Positions 54,168 through 62,598 of a stretch of 64,000 nt of DNA are shown here, one piece after another; positions within the stretch are counted from its first letter, which is position 1; each line of letters opens with the position of its first letter. The stretch is from assembly GCA_963739245.1 (NCBI GenBank), contig CAVTZP010000007.1, positions 186,001-250,000 of the forward strand, read 5' to 3'. The translations under genes and the position numbers were made by a program. The DNA comes from CAVTZP01 sp963739245 (GTDB lineage: Bacteria; Chloroflexota; Dehalococcoidia; Dehalococcoidales; BS750m-G39). The notes below the pieces were generated by a model that saw nothing but the letters and a program-made list of their open reading frames with translations, did no database searches and was not told where the DNA came from.

Positions 54168-54890
54168 GTGAAACGGGCGGACGGGCGTGCCTGGGATGAG
54201 CTAAGACCGATAAAGATAACACCCGGCTTTCAGAGCTTTGCCGAAGGCTCGGCGCTGATAGAACTGGGAAAGACCATGGTGCTATGCTCGGTTAGCGTTG
54301 ACGAGAAGGTACCAGGCTTCCTTAGAGGAGGGGACAGCGGCTGGATTACGGCGGAATACGGTATGTTACCCCGCTCCACCACCACCCGCACCCCACGCGA
54401 AGCAGCACTGGGCAGGGTGGCGGGGAGAAGCCAGGAAATTCAACGCCTCATCGGACGCTCCCTGCGAGCAGTAACTGACCTCACGGCACTGGGGGAAAGA
54501 ACCCTGATTATAGACTGCGATGTATTGCAGGCAGACGGCGGCACCAGAACCGCAGCCATTACCGGTGCCTATGTCGCCCTGCACCGGGCACTTCAAACCC
54601 TGGCTAATATGGGGGTAATATCGTCCATTCCCTTAAATAGCGCCGTAGCCGCCACCAGCGTTGGCATCGTGCATGGTAACCAGATGCTGGACCTTTGCTA
54701 CGATGAAGACTGCAACGCTGCGGTTGACTTTAATGTGGTGATGACCAGCAAGGGCGAATTTGTCGAGGTCCAGGGCACGGCTGAAGGCAAGCCCTTCCCC
54801 AGGGAGACTATTGATTCCCTGCTCTCTTTAGCCGAAAAGGGCATAAAACAGCTCTTTGAAGTTCAACAGGCTGCCCTGGAAAAACTATAG
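54168..54890 (+). CDS. rph: Ribonuclease PH
   Basis: 240 residues; phosphorolytic trimming of tRNA 3' ends. Motifs: RADGRAWDELRPIKITPGF, CSVSVDEKVPGF, TAEYGMLPRSTTTRTPREA, IDCDVLQADGGTRTAAITGAYVAL. Start GTG with GGAGGAG. Ends 4 nt from the 3' end of proA on the other strand. rdgB does not follow. Confidence 0.97.
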   Translation: MKRADGRAWDELRPIKITPGFQSFAEGSALIELGKTMVLCSVSVDEKVPGFLRGGDSGWITAEYGMLPRSTTTRTPREAALGRVAGRSQEIQRLIGRSLRAVTDLTALGERTLIIDCDVLQADGGTRTAAITGAYVALHRALQTLANMGVISSIPLNSAVAATSVGIVHGNQMLDLCYDEDCNAAVDFNVVMTSKGEFVEVQGTAEGKPFPRETIDSLLSLAEKGIKQLFEVQQAALEKL

Positions 54891-54894
54891 CCAA

Positions 54895-56169
54895 TTACGG
54901 GCGCACCTGCCCGCTACCAAAGATAATCCACTTATAGCTGGTTAGCTCCCTCAACCCTAGCGGACCGCGGGCATGAAACTTCTGGGTACTGATGCCGACC
55001 TCAGCCCCCAGGCCAAACTGACCACCATCGGTGAAACGGGTGCTGGCATTGACATAGACGCAGGCGGCATCCACCTCATCAAGGAAGCGCATGGCGGCAC
55101 CATATTCCTCAGTGACAATCGCCTCAGAGTGCCCCGAGCCATAGCGCTCAATATGCTCAAGCGCCTCATCCAGAGAGTCCACCACCTTGACCGCCGCCAC
55201 CAGCGCCAGAAACTCCTTGCCCCAATCCCCATCAGTAGCTGGCGCCAGCTTCAAAGAAGGGTCTGACTTAAGGATAGCCATCGCCCGCTTATCACAGTGC
55301 ATCTCCACCCCCGCCTTCGCCCACTCCACTGCCACCAGGGGGAGATAGCGCTGGGCAATATCGGCATGAACCAGAAGGCAGTCCAGGGCGTTACAAACGG
55401 TGGGGCGCTGCACCTTGGCATTAAAGGCAATAGCCACCGCCTTATTCACATCAGCGCTCTTGTCCACATAGGTATGGCAAACACCAATGCCACCGGTTAC
55501 CACCGCCATAGCGGCATTTTCCGCGACAAACCTTATCAGCTCAGCACCACCCCGGGGAACAATCAGGTCAATAAACTCCCTCATCTTGAGCATGTGATTG
55601 ACCAGGGCTCGGTCAGTATTCTCAACAAACTGAACCGCCCCCTCGGGGACGCCGGCTCTGGTTGCCGCCTCCTGAACTACCTTAGCTAAGGCACTATTGG
55701 AGTGAATTGCCTCCCTGCCCCCCCTTAAGATAACGGCGTTGCCCGACTTCAGGCAGAGGACAGAGATATCGACACTAACATTGGGTCGGCTCTCATAGAC
55801 AGCGCCAACCACCCCCAGCGGCACCCTTTTCCTGCCGAGCAACAAGCCATTGGGCAGGGTGCGCATATCAAACACCTCGCCCACCGGGTCAGGGAGTGCC
55901 GCCACTGCCAGCACATCCCTGGCTATAGCCTCAAGACGGCTGGAGTCAAGCATCAGCCTATCCAGCATGGCGGCGTTCATCCCTGAGGCATGAGCCTCAT
56001 GGTAGTCAATCTGGTTAGCCGCCAGTATTTCGTCCTTCTTAGCCAGAAGGTCACTGGCAATATTATGTAAAGCCTTATTTTTGACCTCGGTAGAGAGGTA
56101 AGCCATGCGCCGGGAAGCCGCCTTCGCCGCCCTAGCTTTTGCTTCTAGCTCGCCAGTTGCTGATTTCAT
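54895..56169 (-). CDS. proA: Gamma-glutamyl phosphate reductase
   Basis: 424 residues from the ATG at 56169; the upstream open frame is repeat-derived (PSQGEGDTGGE). Reduces glutamyl phosphate to the semialdehyde of proline synthesis. Motifs: PLGVVGAVYESRPNV, GGREAIHSNSALAKVVQEA and the catalytic Cys in RPTVCNALD; HCDKRA follows. The Shine-Dalgarno-like GGTGAG comes from the end of the adjacent palindromic repeat. proB lies upstream with a small gene between. Confidence 0.95.
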   Translation of the reverse strand: MKSATGELEAKARAAKAASRRMAYLSTEVKNKALHNIASDLLAKKDEILAANQIDYHEAHASGMNAAMLDRLMLDSSRLEAIARDVLAVAALPDPVGEVFDMRTLPNGLLLGRKRVPLGVVGAVYESRPNVSVDISVLCLKSGNAVILRGGREAIHSNSALAKVVQEAATRAGVPEGAVQFVENTDRALVNHMLKMREFIDLIVPRGGAELIRFVAENAAMAVVTGGIGVCHTYVDKSADVNKAVAIAFNAKVQRPTVCNALDCLLVHADIAQRYLPLVAVEWAKAGVEMHCDKRAMAILKSDPSLKLAPATDGDWGKEFLALVAAVKVVDSLDEALEHIERYGSGHSEAIVTEEYGAAMRFLDEVDAACVYVNASTRFTDGGQFGLGAEVGISTQKFHARGPLGLRELTSYKWIIFGSGQVRP

Positions 56170-56176
56170 TTTATTA

Positions 56177-56251
56177 ATCTCACCCCCTGTATCCCCCTCT
56201 CCTTGAGAAGGAGAGGGGGGAAGGTATTGTTTAGAGGGACTTCGTCCCTCT
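56177..56251 (-). repeat. Bipartite palindromic repeat, copy 10 (orientation B)
   Basis: CTCACCCCCTGTATCCCC, CCTCTCCTTG/AAGGAGAGG, linker, AGAGGGACTTCGTCCCTCT and TGGACTCCC. It overlaps the proA translation-start context. A second half copy (CTTCGCCCCTCTTGGACTCTCC) follows at 56272-56298. Confidence 0.85.
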
Positions 56252-56299
56252 TGGACTCCCTTGAATTTATTTGGGCTTCGCCCCTCTTGGACTCTCCTC

Positions 56300-56596
56300 C
56301 TACTTAAGCAGGCCCACGCCGTTAACGCGATAGACACTGCGGGCAGGAATCCCGGGCAGTACCCGATTGACCAGCTTTCTCACAAAACACCTGCCCCTGC
56401 ACCCATCCTCCAATTCAATAATATACCCATCCTTCTCGCTAATCTTTATGCTCCTATCAATAGCACACTCTCCCCACCAGCGAGCTGGCTCAGCCGCCGC
56501 GTCCTGGTAGAGCTTACAGTCAATATCCGAGATAAATTGCTCGCTGCCGCCAATAGGGATAAGGTAGAGCTTGCCCCTACCCTCTTTAATCTCCAT
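56300..56596 (-). CDS. Hypothetical small protein between proB and proA
   Basis: 98 residues, starting MEIKEGRGKLYLIPIGGSEQ. An AAGGAG sits 5 nt before the ATG at 56596, so the GTG two codons earlier, overlapping that site, is unlikely. A CRGRC motif near residue 73 is the only notable feature. Located within the proBA unit, 10 nt after proB. Not recognised. Confidence 0.65.
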   Translation of the reverse strand: MEIKEGRGKLYLIPIGGSEQFISDIDCKLYQDAAAEPARWWGECAIDRSIKISEKDGYIIELEDGCRGRCFVRKLVNRVLPGIPARSVYRVNGVGLLK

Positions 56597-56606
56597 ATTC
56601 ACTCCT

Positions 56607-57722
56607 TTATTCTAATACTACCAGATTATTCCTATGCACTATCTCAGAGCCGTAGTCGTAGCCAAGGAGGGTGGTAATCTTCTCCGAGTGTGCCCCTTTA
56701 ATTACCGCAATCTCCGCCGAGCTATAGTTGGTTATGCCGCAGCCAAGCCGAGACCCTTCAGGGTCATAGATATTTACGATATCACCCCGCTGAAACTCGC
56801 CACTAGCGCCTTTAATGCCGGCGGCGAGCAGGCTCCGCTTCTGCTTCTTTAAGGCTATCGCCGCCCCCGAATCCACCACCAGCTTGCCCCTGGTGGCAAG
56901 ACCGCTGAGCATCCAGCGCTGGCGGCTCTCAAGCTTGCTGGTAGTGGGCAGAAAGCGGGTGCCCAGGGCCTCAGCATTTGCCAGCCGTAGGACAACATCT
57001 CGCTCCCTGCCATCAGCGATAACCACCGTCACTCCGGAAGAGGTAGCCAGCCTTGCCGCCTCTATCTTGGTAATCATGCCTCCGGTGCCAAGTCTACTGG
57101 AGGTACCAGACGCCAGGCGCTCAATCTCTGAATCTATCCTCTCCACCTGCGAAATAAGGCGGGCATTGGGGTCAACATGAGGGTCAGCAGTATACAGCCC
57201 GGCAGTATCGGTAAGAATCATCAACAGGTCGGCATCAATAAGGTTAGCCACCATCGCCGAAAGATTATCGTTATCGCCAAACCTGGCCTCGTGAAGCTCG
57301 TCAACGGCAACAACATCGTTTTCATTGACAATACATATTACCCCCAGCTCCAGTAAAGCGAGAAGGGTATTTCTGGCATTAAGATAACCAGCCCGGTCAA
57401 GGAGGTCAACCTTGGCCAGCAACGCCTGAGCCACCGTAATATCATACTTACTGAAGAGTTGCTCATAGAGGCTCATCAAACGATGCTGCCCCACTGAAGC
57501 CAGCACCTGCTTAAGAGGGATACCTTTAACCCTCTTGGTCAACCCCAGCTCATGCCGGCCGGAGGCTATAGCCCCGGAGGAAACTAAAATCGCCTCCAGC
57601 CCCTGCTTATGCAATTGCGCCACCTGGGCTACCAGGCTTGACATTATACTCCGGTCAAGGCGGTCGCTACCGCCGGTAAGCAGGCTGGTGCCAAATTTAA
57701 CTACTATCCGCCGATATGACAT
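56607..57722 (-). CDS. proB: Glutamate 5-kinase
   Basis: 371 residues: amino-acid-kinase domain (about 1-260; VVKFGTSLLTGG, LVSSGAIASGRHELGL, FGDNDNLSAMVANLIDADLL, GTGGMITKIEAARLATSSG) and a C-terminal PUA domain. First step of proline synthesis; the PUA domain modulates feedback inhibition. ATG with GGGGTAG ahead. It leads proB, small ORF, proA. Confidence 0.95.
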   Translation of the reverse strand: MSYRRIVVKFGTSLLTGGSDRLDRSIMSSLVAQVAQLHKQGLEAILVSSGAIASGRHELGLTKRVKGIPLKQVLASVGQHRLMSLYEQLFSKYDITVAQALLAKVDLLDRAGYLNARNTLLALLELGVICIVNENDVVAVDELHEARFGDNDNLSAMVANLIDADLLMILTDTAGLYTADPHVDPNARLISQVERIDSEIERLASGTSSRLGTGGMITKIEAARLATSSGVTVVIADGRERDVVLRLANAEALGTRFLPTTSKLESRQRWMLSGLATRGKLVVDSGAAIALKKQKRSLLAAGIKGASGEFQRGDIVNIYDPEGSRLGCGITNYSSAEIAVIKGAHSEKITTLLGYDYGSEIVHRNNLVVLE

Positions 57723-57746
57723 ATCTACCCCAAATAAACTTGCTTT

Positions 57747-57775
57747 ATTATAGCAAATTGCCTGGCATTCTGTCC
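57747..57775 (-). promoter_or_regulatory. Promoter of proB
   Basis: On the minus strand TGC-TATAAT, with only a weak -35 (GGACAG at 17 nt). It lies interleaved with the mfd promoter, so the two divergent units share this 60-nt region. Confidence 0.5.
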
Positions 57776-57786
57776 TGTGCTAGAAT
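57758..57786 (+). promoter_or_regulatory. Promoter of mfd
   Basis: TTGCCT, 17 nt ending TGC, then TAGAAT. It predicts a start near 57793, right at the base of the leader hairpin. Confidence 0.6.
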
Positions 57787-57794
57787 TTTAGGGA

Positions 57795-57818
57795 GGGCTA
57801 GGCCGTTTCGGCTAGCCC
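57795..57818 (+). promoter_or_regulatory. Hairpin at the 5' end of the mfd transcript
   Basis: GGGCTAGGCCG-TTT-CGGCTAGCCC, a 10-bp stem with one bulged G. It lies between the predicted transcription start and the Shine-Dalgarno of mfd, at the very 5' end, where it would slow RNA decay or regulate. Confidence 0.55.
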
Positions 57819-57839
57819 TAGAGGTGTTTGGGGAAGAAA

Positions 57840-60800
57840 ATGGATTTAACCAAATTACTCAACCTTATAGCGGAGATGCCGGCTTACCACCAGCTCCTAG
57901 ATGAGCTACGCCGTAATGCCAGCACTGAGGTATCAGTCCTTGAGGCGGCTAAACCCTATCTTATTGCTGCCCTATTTCAGTCTGTGCGACTGCCCATGGT
58001 AGTGGTTACAGCACAACCGGAAAAATCAAGACGGCTCTATGAACAACTACTAGCCTGGAGCAACTCAAGCCAGCTAAAACTTCTCCCCGAGCCTGATGCC
58101 CTCCCCTACGAGCGTATTGCCTCAGATGCCTCCACCGAGCAGGAAAGGGTACAGGTGTTATCAGCTCTGGCCAATATAAGTGGAGAGACAAACGCCCCCC
58201 TAATCGTTGCCTCGGCACCAGCCGTAATGCAGAAGACAACGCCATATAGTGATTTCATCTCCGCCGGCCATATCCTAAAACCGGGGATGGATATTGAGCC
58301 GTTTGAGCTTCTGGGAAAATGGCAGGCTATGGGCTACCGGATGGAAAATATAGTGGAAATGCCGGGAACTATGAGCCATCGTGGCGGCATTATTGACGTC
58401 TACCCCCCAACCAGCGACCTGCCAGCCAGGCTTGAGTTCTTCGGTAACACCATAGAAAGTATCAGAACCTTCGACCCGGCAAGTCAGCGCTCACTGACTC
58501 CGGTATCATCCATGGCTATTGGTCCAGCTACCGAACGCCTAACCCCCCTGAAAGATAGCATCCTGAACTACCTGCCTCCGGCTTGCCTGCTGGTGCTTGA
58601 TGAGCCTCAGAACATCAAGCAGGCAGTGGATGAGCTGGATGCCCAGGCCAGCGAGCTGCGGGCAGAGAAGCTTGAGCGGGGGGAGCTGCCAGCTAATTTC
58701 CCCAGACCATACCTCAACTGGAAGGAGCTAGAGCCAGAAATAAGAGAGAAGCCATGCCTTATGCTCACTGCCTGGGCTGTTGGTGAGGAGGATTCAAGCC
58801 ATCGGCTGAACTTCACTGTTGCCCCAAGCTATGCCGGGCAGCTACCAGCCTTCGTCAACAAGGTAAAACAACTACTAAAGCAAAAGCAACGGCTGATAAT
58901 CGTCAGCCACCAGGCCAGCCGACTGTCCGAGCTACTCGGTCAGGAGGATATTATTGCTTCGCCCGTTACCGAACTCGAGCAGATACCCCCGCCCGGCTCG
59001 CTGACCCTAGTCCAGGGGTTACTGGCTGAGGGCTGGGTGATGGACAACCACACCACCTTATTCACCGATGCCGAAGTCTTCGGCTTTATCAAGCAACGGC
59101 GGCTGATAAAGAGAAGAGCGGTGCCCCACCACCGGTTCGTTATTGAATTTGCCCCCGGCGACTATGTCGTCCATGTTGAGCACGGGATTGGCCGGTTTGC
59201 CGGTGTTACCAGGATGAGTACCGAGGATAGCGAAAAGGAATACCTGGTTTTAGGCTATGGCGCCGGCGATAAGCTCTATGTCCCCACCGACCAGATAGAC
59301 CGCGTCAACCGCTACATCGGCGCCAGCGACCACCCACCGGTGCTGAACCGCCTCGGCACCCAGGAATGGACGCGAACCAAGCAGCGGGCGAAGGAAGCCG
59401 CCGAAGATGTCGCCCAGGAGCTTTTAGCCCTCTATGCCACCAGAGAGGTCGTTCCCGGTTTTGCCTTTTCCGGTGATAGCGTATGGCAGCAGGAGCTTGA
59501 GGCTTCCTTCCCCTATGTGGAGACCCCGGACCAGATAAAGGTTCAGGGAGAGGTAAAAGGGGACATGGAAAAAGCTAAGCCCATGGACCGGCTGGTGTGC
59601 GGGGATGTGGGCTACGGTAAGACCGAGGTCGCTCTCCGGGCCGCCTTCAAGGCAGTGATGGATGGTAAACAGGTGGCGGTGCTGGTGCCGACCACCGTCC
59701 TCGCCCAGCAGCACTTTGCCACCTTCAGCCAGAGGCTGGATGCCTTCCCGGTAAGAATTGAGGTTTTAAGCCGATTTAAGACGCCAAAAGAGCAACAGGC
59801 AATCCTCAAGGGATTGTCCGACGGTAGCGTTGACATCTGCATCGGCACCCACCGCCTGCTGCAAAAGGATGTGGTCTTCAAAAATATGGGGCTGCTCATC
59901 ATTGATGAGGAGCAACGCTTCGGTGTCGCCCATAAAGAGCACCTTAAGAAATTGAGGCAGGAGGTGGATGCCCTCACCCTGAGCGCCACCCCAATCCCCC
60001 GCACCCTCCACATGTCCCTGGTCGGGGTAAGGGATATGAGCACCATGGAGACCCCTCCCGAGCAGCGCCTCCCCATCAAGACCTATGTCGCTGAATATAA
60101 CGAGCGGCTAATCCGGGAGGCTATTCTAAGGGAGATGGAACGTAACGGGCAGGTCTTCTTTGTCCATAACCGGGTTCAGGGCATTGCCTTCATCACCGGC
60201 AAGCTCCGCGAGCTGGTACCGGAGGCAAAAATCGCCATCGCCCACGGCCAGATGCCCGAAGCCGAGCTGGAGAAGGTGATGGCTGACTTTGCCCGGGGCA
60301 AGAGCGATGTCCTGGTCTGCACCACCATTATTGAATCGGGGCTGGACATGCCCAACGTTAACACCCTGATTATCAACCGGGCCGACAAATTCGGCCTGAC
60401 CCAGCTATATCAACTAAGGGGTCGGGTGGGGCGTGGCGCCAACCTTGCCTACGCCTATTTTCTCTATGACCATGGGAAGCGCCTGACGCCAAACGCCGAG
60501 AAGCGGCTAAAGACCATATTTGAAGCCACCGAGCTCGGTGCTGGCTTTGGCATTGCCATGAAAGACCTGGAAATCAGGGGGGCGGGCACCCTGCTTGGAC
60601 CAAGGCAGAGCGGGCATATTACTGCTGTTGGCTTTAATCTTTACACTCGTCTTCTGGCGGAGGCGGTAGAAGAGCTAAAGGCAAAACAGGCTGGCATTGC
60701 CGTAACTAAGCCCTCCCACCTGCCACCACCCACTCTGGATTTGCCCTTGCGAGCCTATATCCCCGAGGAATATGTCGCTGACATTGACACCAGATTAAGC

Positions 60801-61127
60801 CTCTACCAGAGCCTGGTCAAGCTGGACAAGATAGAGCAGGTAGAAGAAATGGCTAAGGAATTCAGCGACCGCTTTGGCTCTCTGCCCATAGAGGTAAAAA
60901 ACCTGCTCTACGCGGTCAGGGTCAAGATTCTGGCGGCAAAGGCCGGCATTGAATCCATCTCCACTGAAGACGGTCAAATAATACTTCGGCTATTTGAGGG
61001 TGTGAAATTCACCCCGGAGCAACGGGCGCTCAGCTTCCCCGATGGCGTTAGAATGGGCACAAGCCAGATAGGGCTAAACCTGAAACGGCTGGGGAAGGAG
61101 TGGCAGAGGGTATGGAGGGGGTGTTAA
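57840..61127 (+). CDS. mfd: Transcription-repair coupling factor Mfd
   Basis: 1095 residues. UvrB-homology region (about 1-430), RNA-polymerase-interacting domain (FAPGDYVVHVEHGIGRFAG at about 440-458), RecG-like motor (GDVGYGKTEVALRAAFK, IDEEQRFGVAHKEHLK, TATPIPRTLHMSLVG, GRVGRGANLAYAYFLY) and the C-terminal TRCF autoinhibitory domain. Removes stalled polymerase from lesions and recruits UvrA. ATG at 57840 follows GGGGAAGA; an upstream TTG is possible. Intact. Confidence 0.97.
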   Translation: MDLTKLLNLIAEMPAYHQLLDELRRNASTEVSVLEAAKPYLIAALFQSVRLPMVVVTAQPEKSRRLYEQLLAWSNSSQLKLLPEPDALPYERIASDASTEQERVQVLSALANISGETNAPLIVASAPAVMQKTTPYSDFISAGHILKPGMDIEPFELLGKWQAMGYRMENIVEMPGTMSHRGGIIDVYPPTSDLPARLEFFGNTIESIRTFDPASQRSLTPVSSMAIGPATERLTPLKDSILNYLPPACLLVLDEPQNIKQAVDELDAQASELRAEKLERGELPANFPRPYLNWKELEPEIREKPCLMLTAWAVGEEDSSHRLNFTVAPSYAGQLPAFVNKVKQLLKQKQRLIIVSHQASRLSELLGQEDIIASPVTELEQIPPPGSLTLVQGLLAEGWVMDNHTTLFTDAEVFGFIKQRRLIKRRAVPHHRFVIEFAPGDYVVHVEHGIGRFAGVTRMSTEDSEKEYLVLGYGAGDKLYVPTDQIDRVNRYIGASDHPPVLNRLGTQEWTRTKQRAKEAAEDVAQELLALYATREVVPGFAFSGDSVWQQELEASFPYVETPDQIKVQGEVKGDMEKAKPMDRLVCGDVGYGKTEVALRAAFKAVMDGKQVAVLVPTTVLAQQHFATFSQRLDAFPVRIEVLSRFKTPKEQQAILKGLSDGSVDICIGTHRLLQKDVVFKNMGLLIIDEEQRFGVAHKEHLKKLRQEVDALTLSATPIPRTLHMSLVGVRDMSTMETPPEQRLPIKTYVAEYNERLIREAILREMERNGQVFFVHNRVQGIAFITGKLRELVPEAKIAIAHGQMPEAELEKVMADFARGKSDVLVCTTIIESGLDMPNVNTLIINRADKFGLTQLYQLRGRVGRGANLAYAYFLYDHGKRLTPNAEKRLKTIFEATELGAGFGIAMKDLEIRGAGTLLGPRQSGHITAVGFNLYTRLLAEAVEELKAKQAGIAVTKPSHLPPPTLDLPLRAYIPEEYVADIDTRLSLYQSLVKLDKIEQVEEMAKEFSDRFGSLPIEVKNLLYAVRVKILAAKAGIESISTEDGQIILRLFEGVKFTPEQRALSFPDGVRMGTSQIGLNLKRLGKEWQRVWRGC

Positions 61128-61462
61128 AGGGGGTGGGGCAAAATATAGCATTGATATAATAATTTAAATGGTGTTAGAATAGCAAGAATTAATGTTTCCG
61201 GAGCTATTTTAGAATGACTGTAGACACGAAAGCAGTTGTTAGGTATTGCCTAGCACAGCTCTAAATGAACTTGGAATTTTCAGTTATACGGTTTATACTT
61301 AACCTATCAGCAGCCAAGATAGGAAAGGAGTGAGAGTGCATTTCATCTGTACACTCCCAGTGGAAGCTAGGGGATTAAAATAGTGGTCTGTCTTTTCTGT
61401 TGATGAGCAAAACTGTAGTGCCATAACCTTTTCGGCGACTTGAAGGGTTATAGAAGATCTAA

Positions 61463-61639
61463 CAATGGGTGATTCGGACGTCATTTGAAAGTGCGTTGGC
61501 TGGGATGCCAGTCTTACCACCTAAAGACTACAATCGCTTTTATATACAGGGACTCTTTAGCGATTGTGTCTGGACTTTTGGCATAGAAACTCCTATCTCG
61601 TTTGAGCAGATTCTATCAGAAAAACAAAGAATGCCCTAG
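61463..61639 (+). pseudogene. Eroded gene fragment, unidentified
   Basis: A 58-codon open run ending in a TAG stop and starting after a stop at 61460; codon choice looks coding. Other frames before and after carry further fragments, suggesting a gene broken by several stops and shifts. No family was recognised, so its former function is unknown. Confidence 0.3.
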
Positions 61640-61778
61640 CCACGATGCAAGAGCTAATCTTAGAGATAGATAGTTATCGCAATTACACTGCCTCAACAAA
61701 AGACTAGATAAGTGAGATAGCAAGTATTTAACTCTAAGGTTTTTCCTAGTTCTCAAAGTCAAACAAGTAATCAAGCAG

Positions 61779-61855
61779 TCTAAGAGGGGCGAAAGCCCCT
61801 CTTCTCAAAATTCTTCCCCTTCCCAAGGGGAAGGGGATACAGGGGATGGGGTTAC
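61779..61855 (+). repeat. Bipartite palindromic repeat, copy 11 (orientation A)
   Basis: GTCTAAGAGGGGC-GAAA-GCCCCTCTT, linker, then TTCCCCTTCCC/AAGGGGAAGGGG and ATACAGGGGATGGGG. Lies just past the restored acpP stop. Confidence 0.85.
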
Positions 61856-61863
61856 CCTAACTA

Positions 61864-62122
61864 CTAATCCTTAATGCCATGGTCTCTAAGATAATCAATG
61901 GCATCCTGAACGGTCTGCTATCTTCTCCGCGTCCTCGTCCGGTATCTCAACCTTGTGGTCTGGTGTGCTAAACTCCTCCTCCAGCGCCATTATCAATTCA
62001 ACCAAATCCAGAGAGTCAGCGCCTAAATCGTCAACAAAGCTAGCTGACGGCACCACCTCGGCTTCTTCCACGCCGAGCTGGTCAGTAACTATCTTCTTTA
62101 TCCTCTCAAAAACCTTGGGCAT
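61864..62122 (-). CDS. acpP: Acyl carrier protein, 3' frameshift
   Basis: About 85 residues after repair. The 4'-phosphopantetheine Ser is in GADSLDLVELIMALEEEF. The open frame stops early with ADRSGCH; one indel at about 61912-61919 restores TVQDAIDYLRDHGIKD, the family's last helix. Carries acyl chains in fatty-acid synthesis, together with fabD and fabG upstream. Starts ATG with GGAGGT ahead. Confidence 0.93.
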
Positions 62123-62148
62123 TATTTACCTCCCTCACTTAAAGCTTT

Positions 62149-62556
62149 CTACCTGCTAGCCAGTGCACTAACTGAACCAAGGACTCCGTTAACGAACCTT
62201 GATGAGCTATCACTGCCAAACGCCTTGGCTAATTCGACCGCTTCGTTTATCGCGACCTTAACTGGGACACTATTATCCAGTAAAATCTCAAATATTGCAA
62301 GCCTCAGGATATTCCTGTCCACGACGGGTATCTGCTCCACCGGCCAAAGCGGGGCAAAGTTCTTAATATGCTGGTCAATCTTCTTCTTATTCTGAAGGAC
62401 ACCACCAACCAGCCCCCGGGCAAAGGCGGCATTCTCCCCGGACAGCCCGCTCTCCTCCAGAAGATGGGGTAAAACCTTCTCCACATCATGCCCGACCGAG
62501 TTGACCTCATATAATGCCTGAAGGGCTATCGCCCTCGCTTTATGCCGTACTCCCAT
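62149..62556 (-). CDS. nusB: Transcription antitermination factor NusB
   Basis: 135 residues, all helical: RHKARAIALQALYEVNSVG, HIKNFAPLWPVEQIPVVDRNILRLAIFEIL and VAINEAVELAKAFGSDSSSRFVNGVL. Binds boxA RNA with NusE in rRNA antitermination. It is placed inside a fatty-acid operon, between fabG and acpP. Confidence 0.95.
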   Translation of the reverse strand: MGVRHKARAIALQALYEVNSVGHDVEKVLPHLLEESGLSGENAAFARGLVGGVLQNKKKIDQHIKNFAPLWPVEQIPVVDRNILRLAIFEILLDNSVPVKVAINEAVELAKAFGSDSSSRFVNGVLGSVSALASR

Positions 62557-62598
62557 AGAACATCACCCAACCTGAGCTAACATTATAGCATTTTAGCT

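Larger units (their letters stand above)
61128..61863. other. Gene-poor stretch with decayed coding fragments
   Basis: AT-richer than the rest, with short open runs on the plus strand: an ATG at 61214 then MTVDTKAVVRYCLAQL, MNLEFSVIRFILNLSAAKIG, and from 61463 to 61639 a 58-codon run with FESALAGMPVLPPKDY and FGIETPISFEQILSEKQRMP. None has a clear ribosome site. I read this as the eroded remains of an unidentified gene rather than a working one. A copy of the palindromic repeat sits at 61779-61855. Confidence 0.4.

Noticed and set aside
56170..56337. N-terminal extension of proA of about 56 residues
   Set aside because: It is translated palindromic repeat (PSQGEGDTGGE), and the family start is the ATG at 56169.
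61299..61520. 73-codon open frame on the minus strand in the degraded stretch
   Set aside because: No ribosome site, no recognisable family and opposite to fragments that look more coding on the plus strand.
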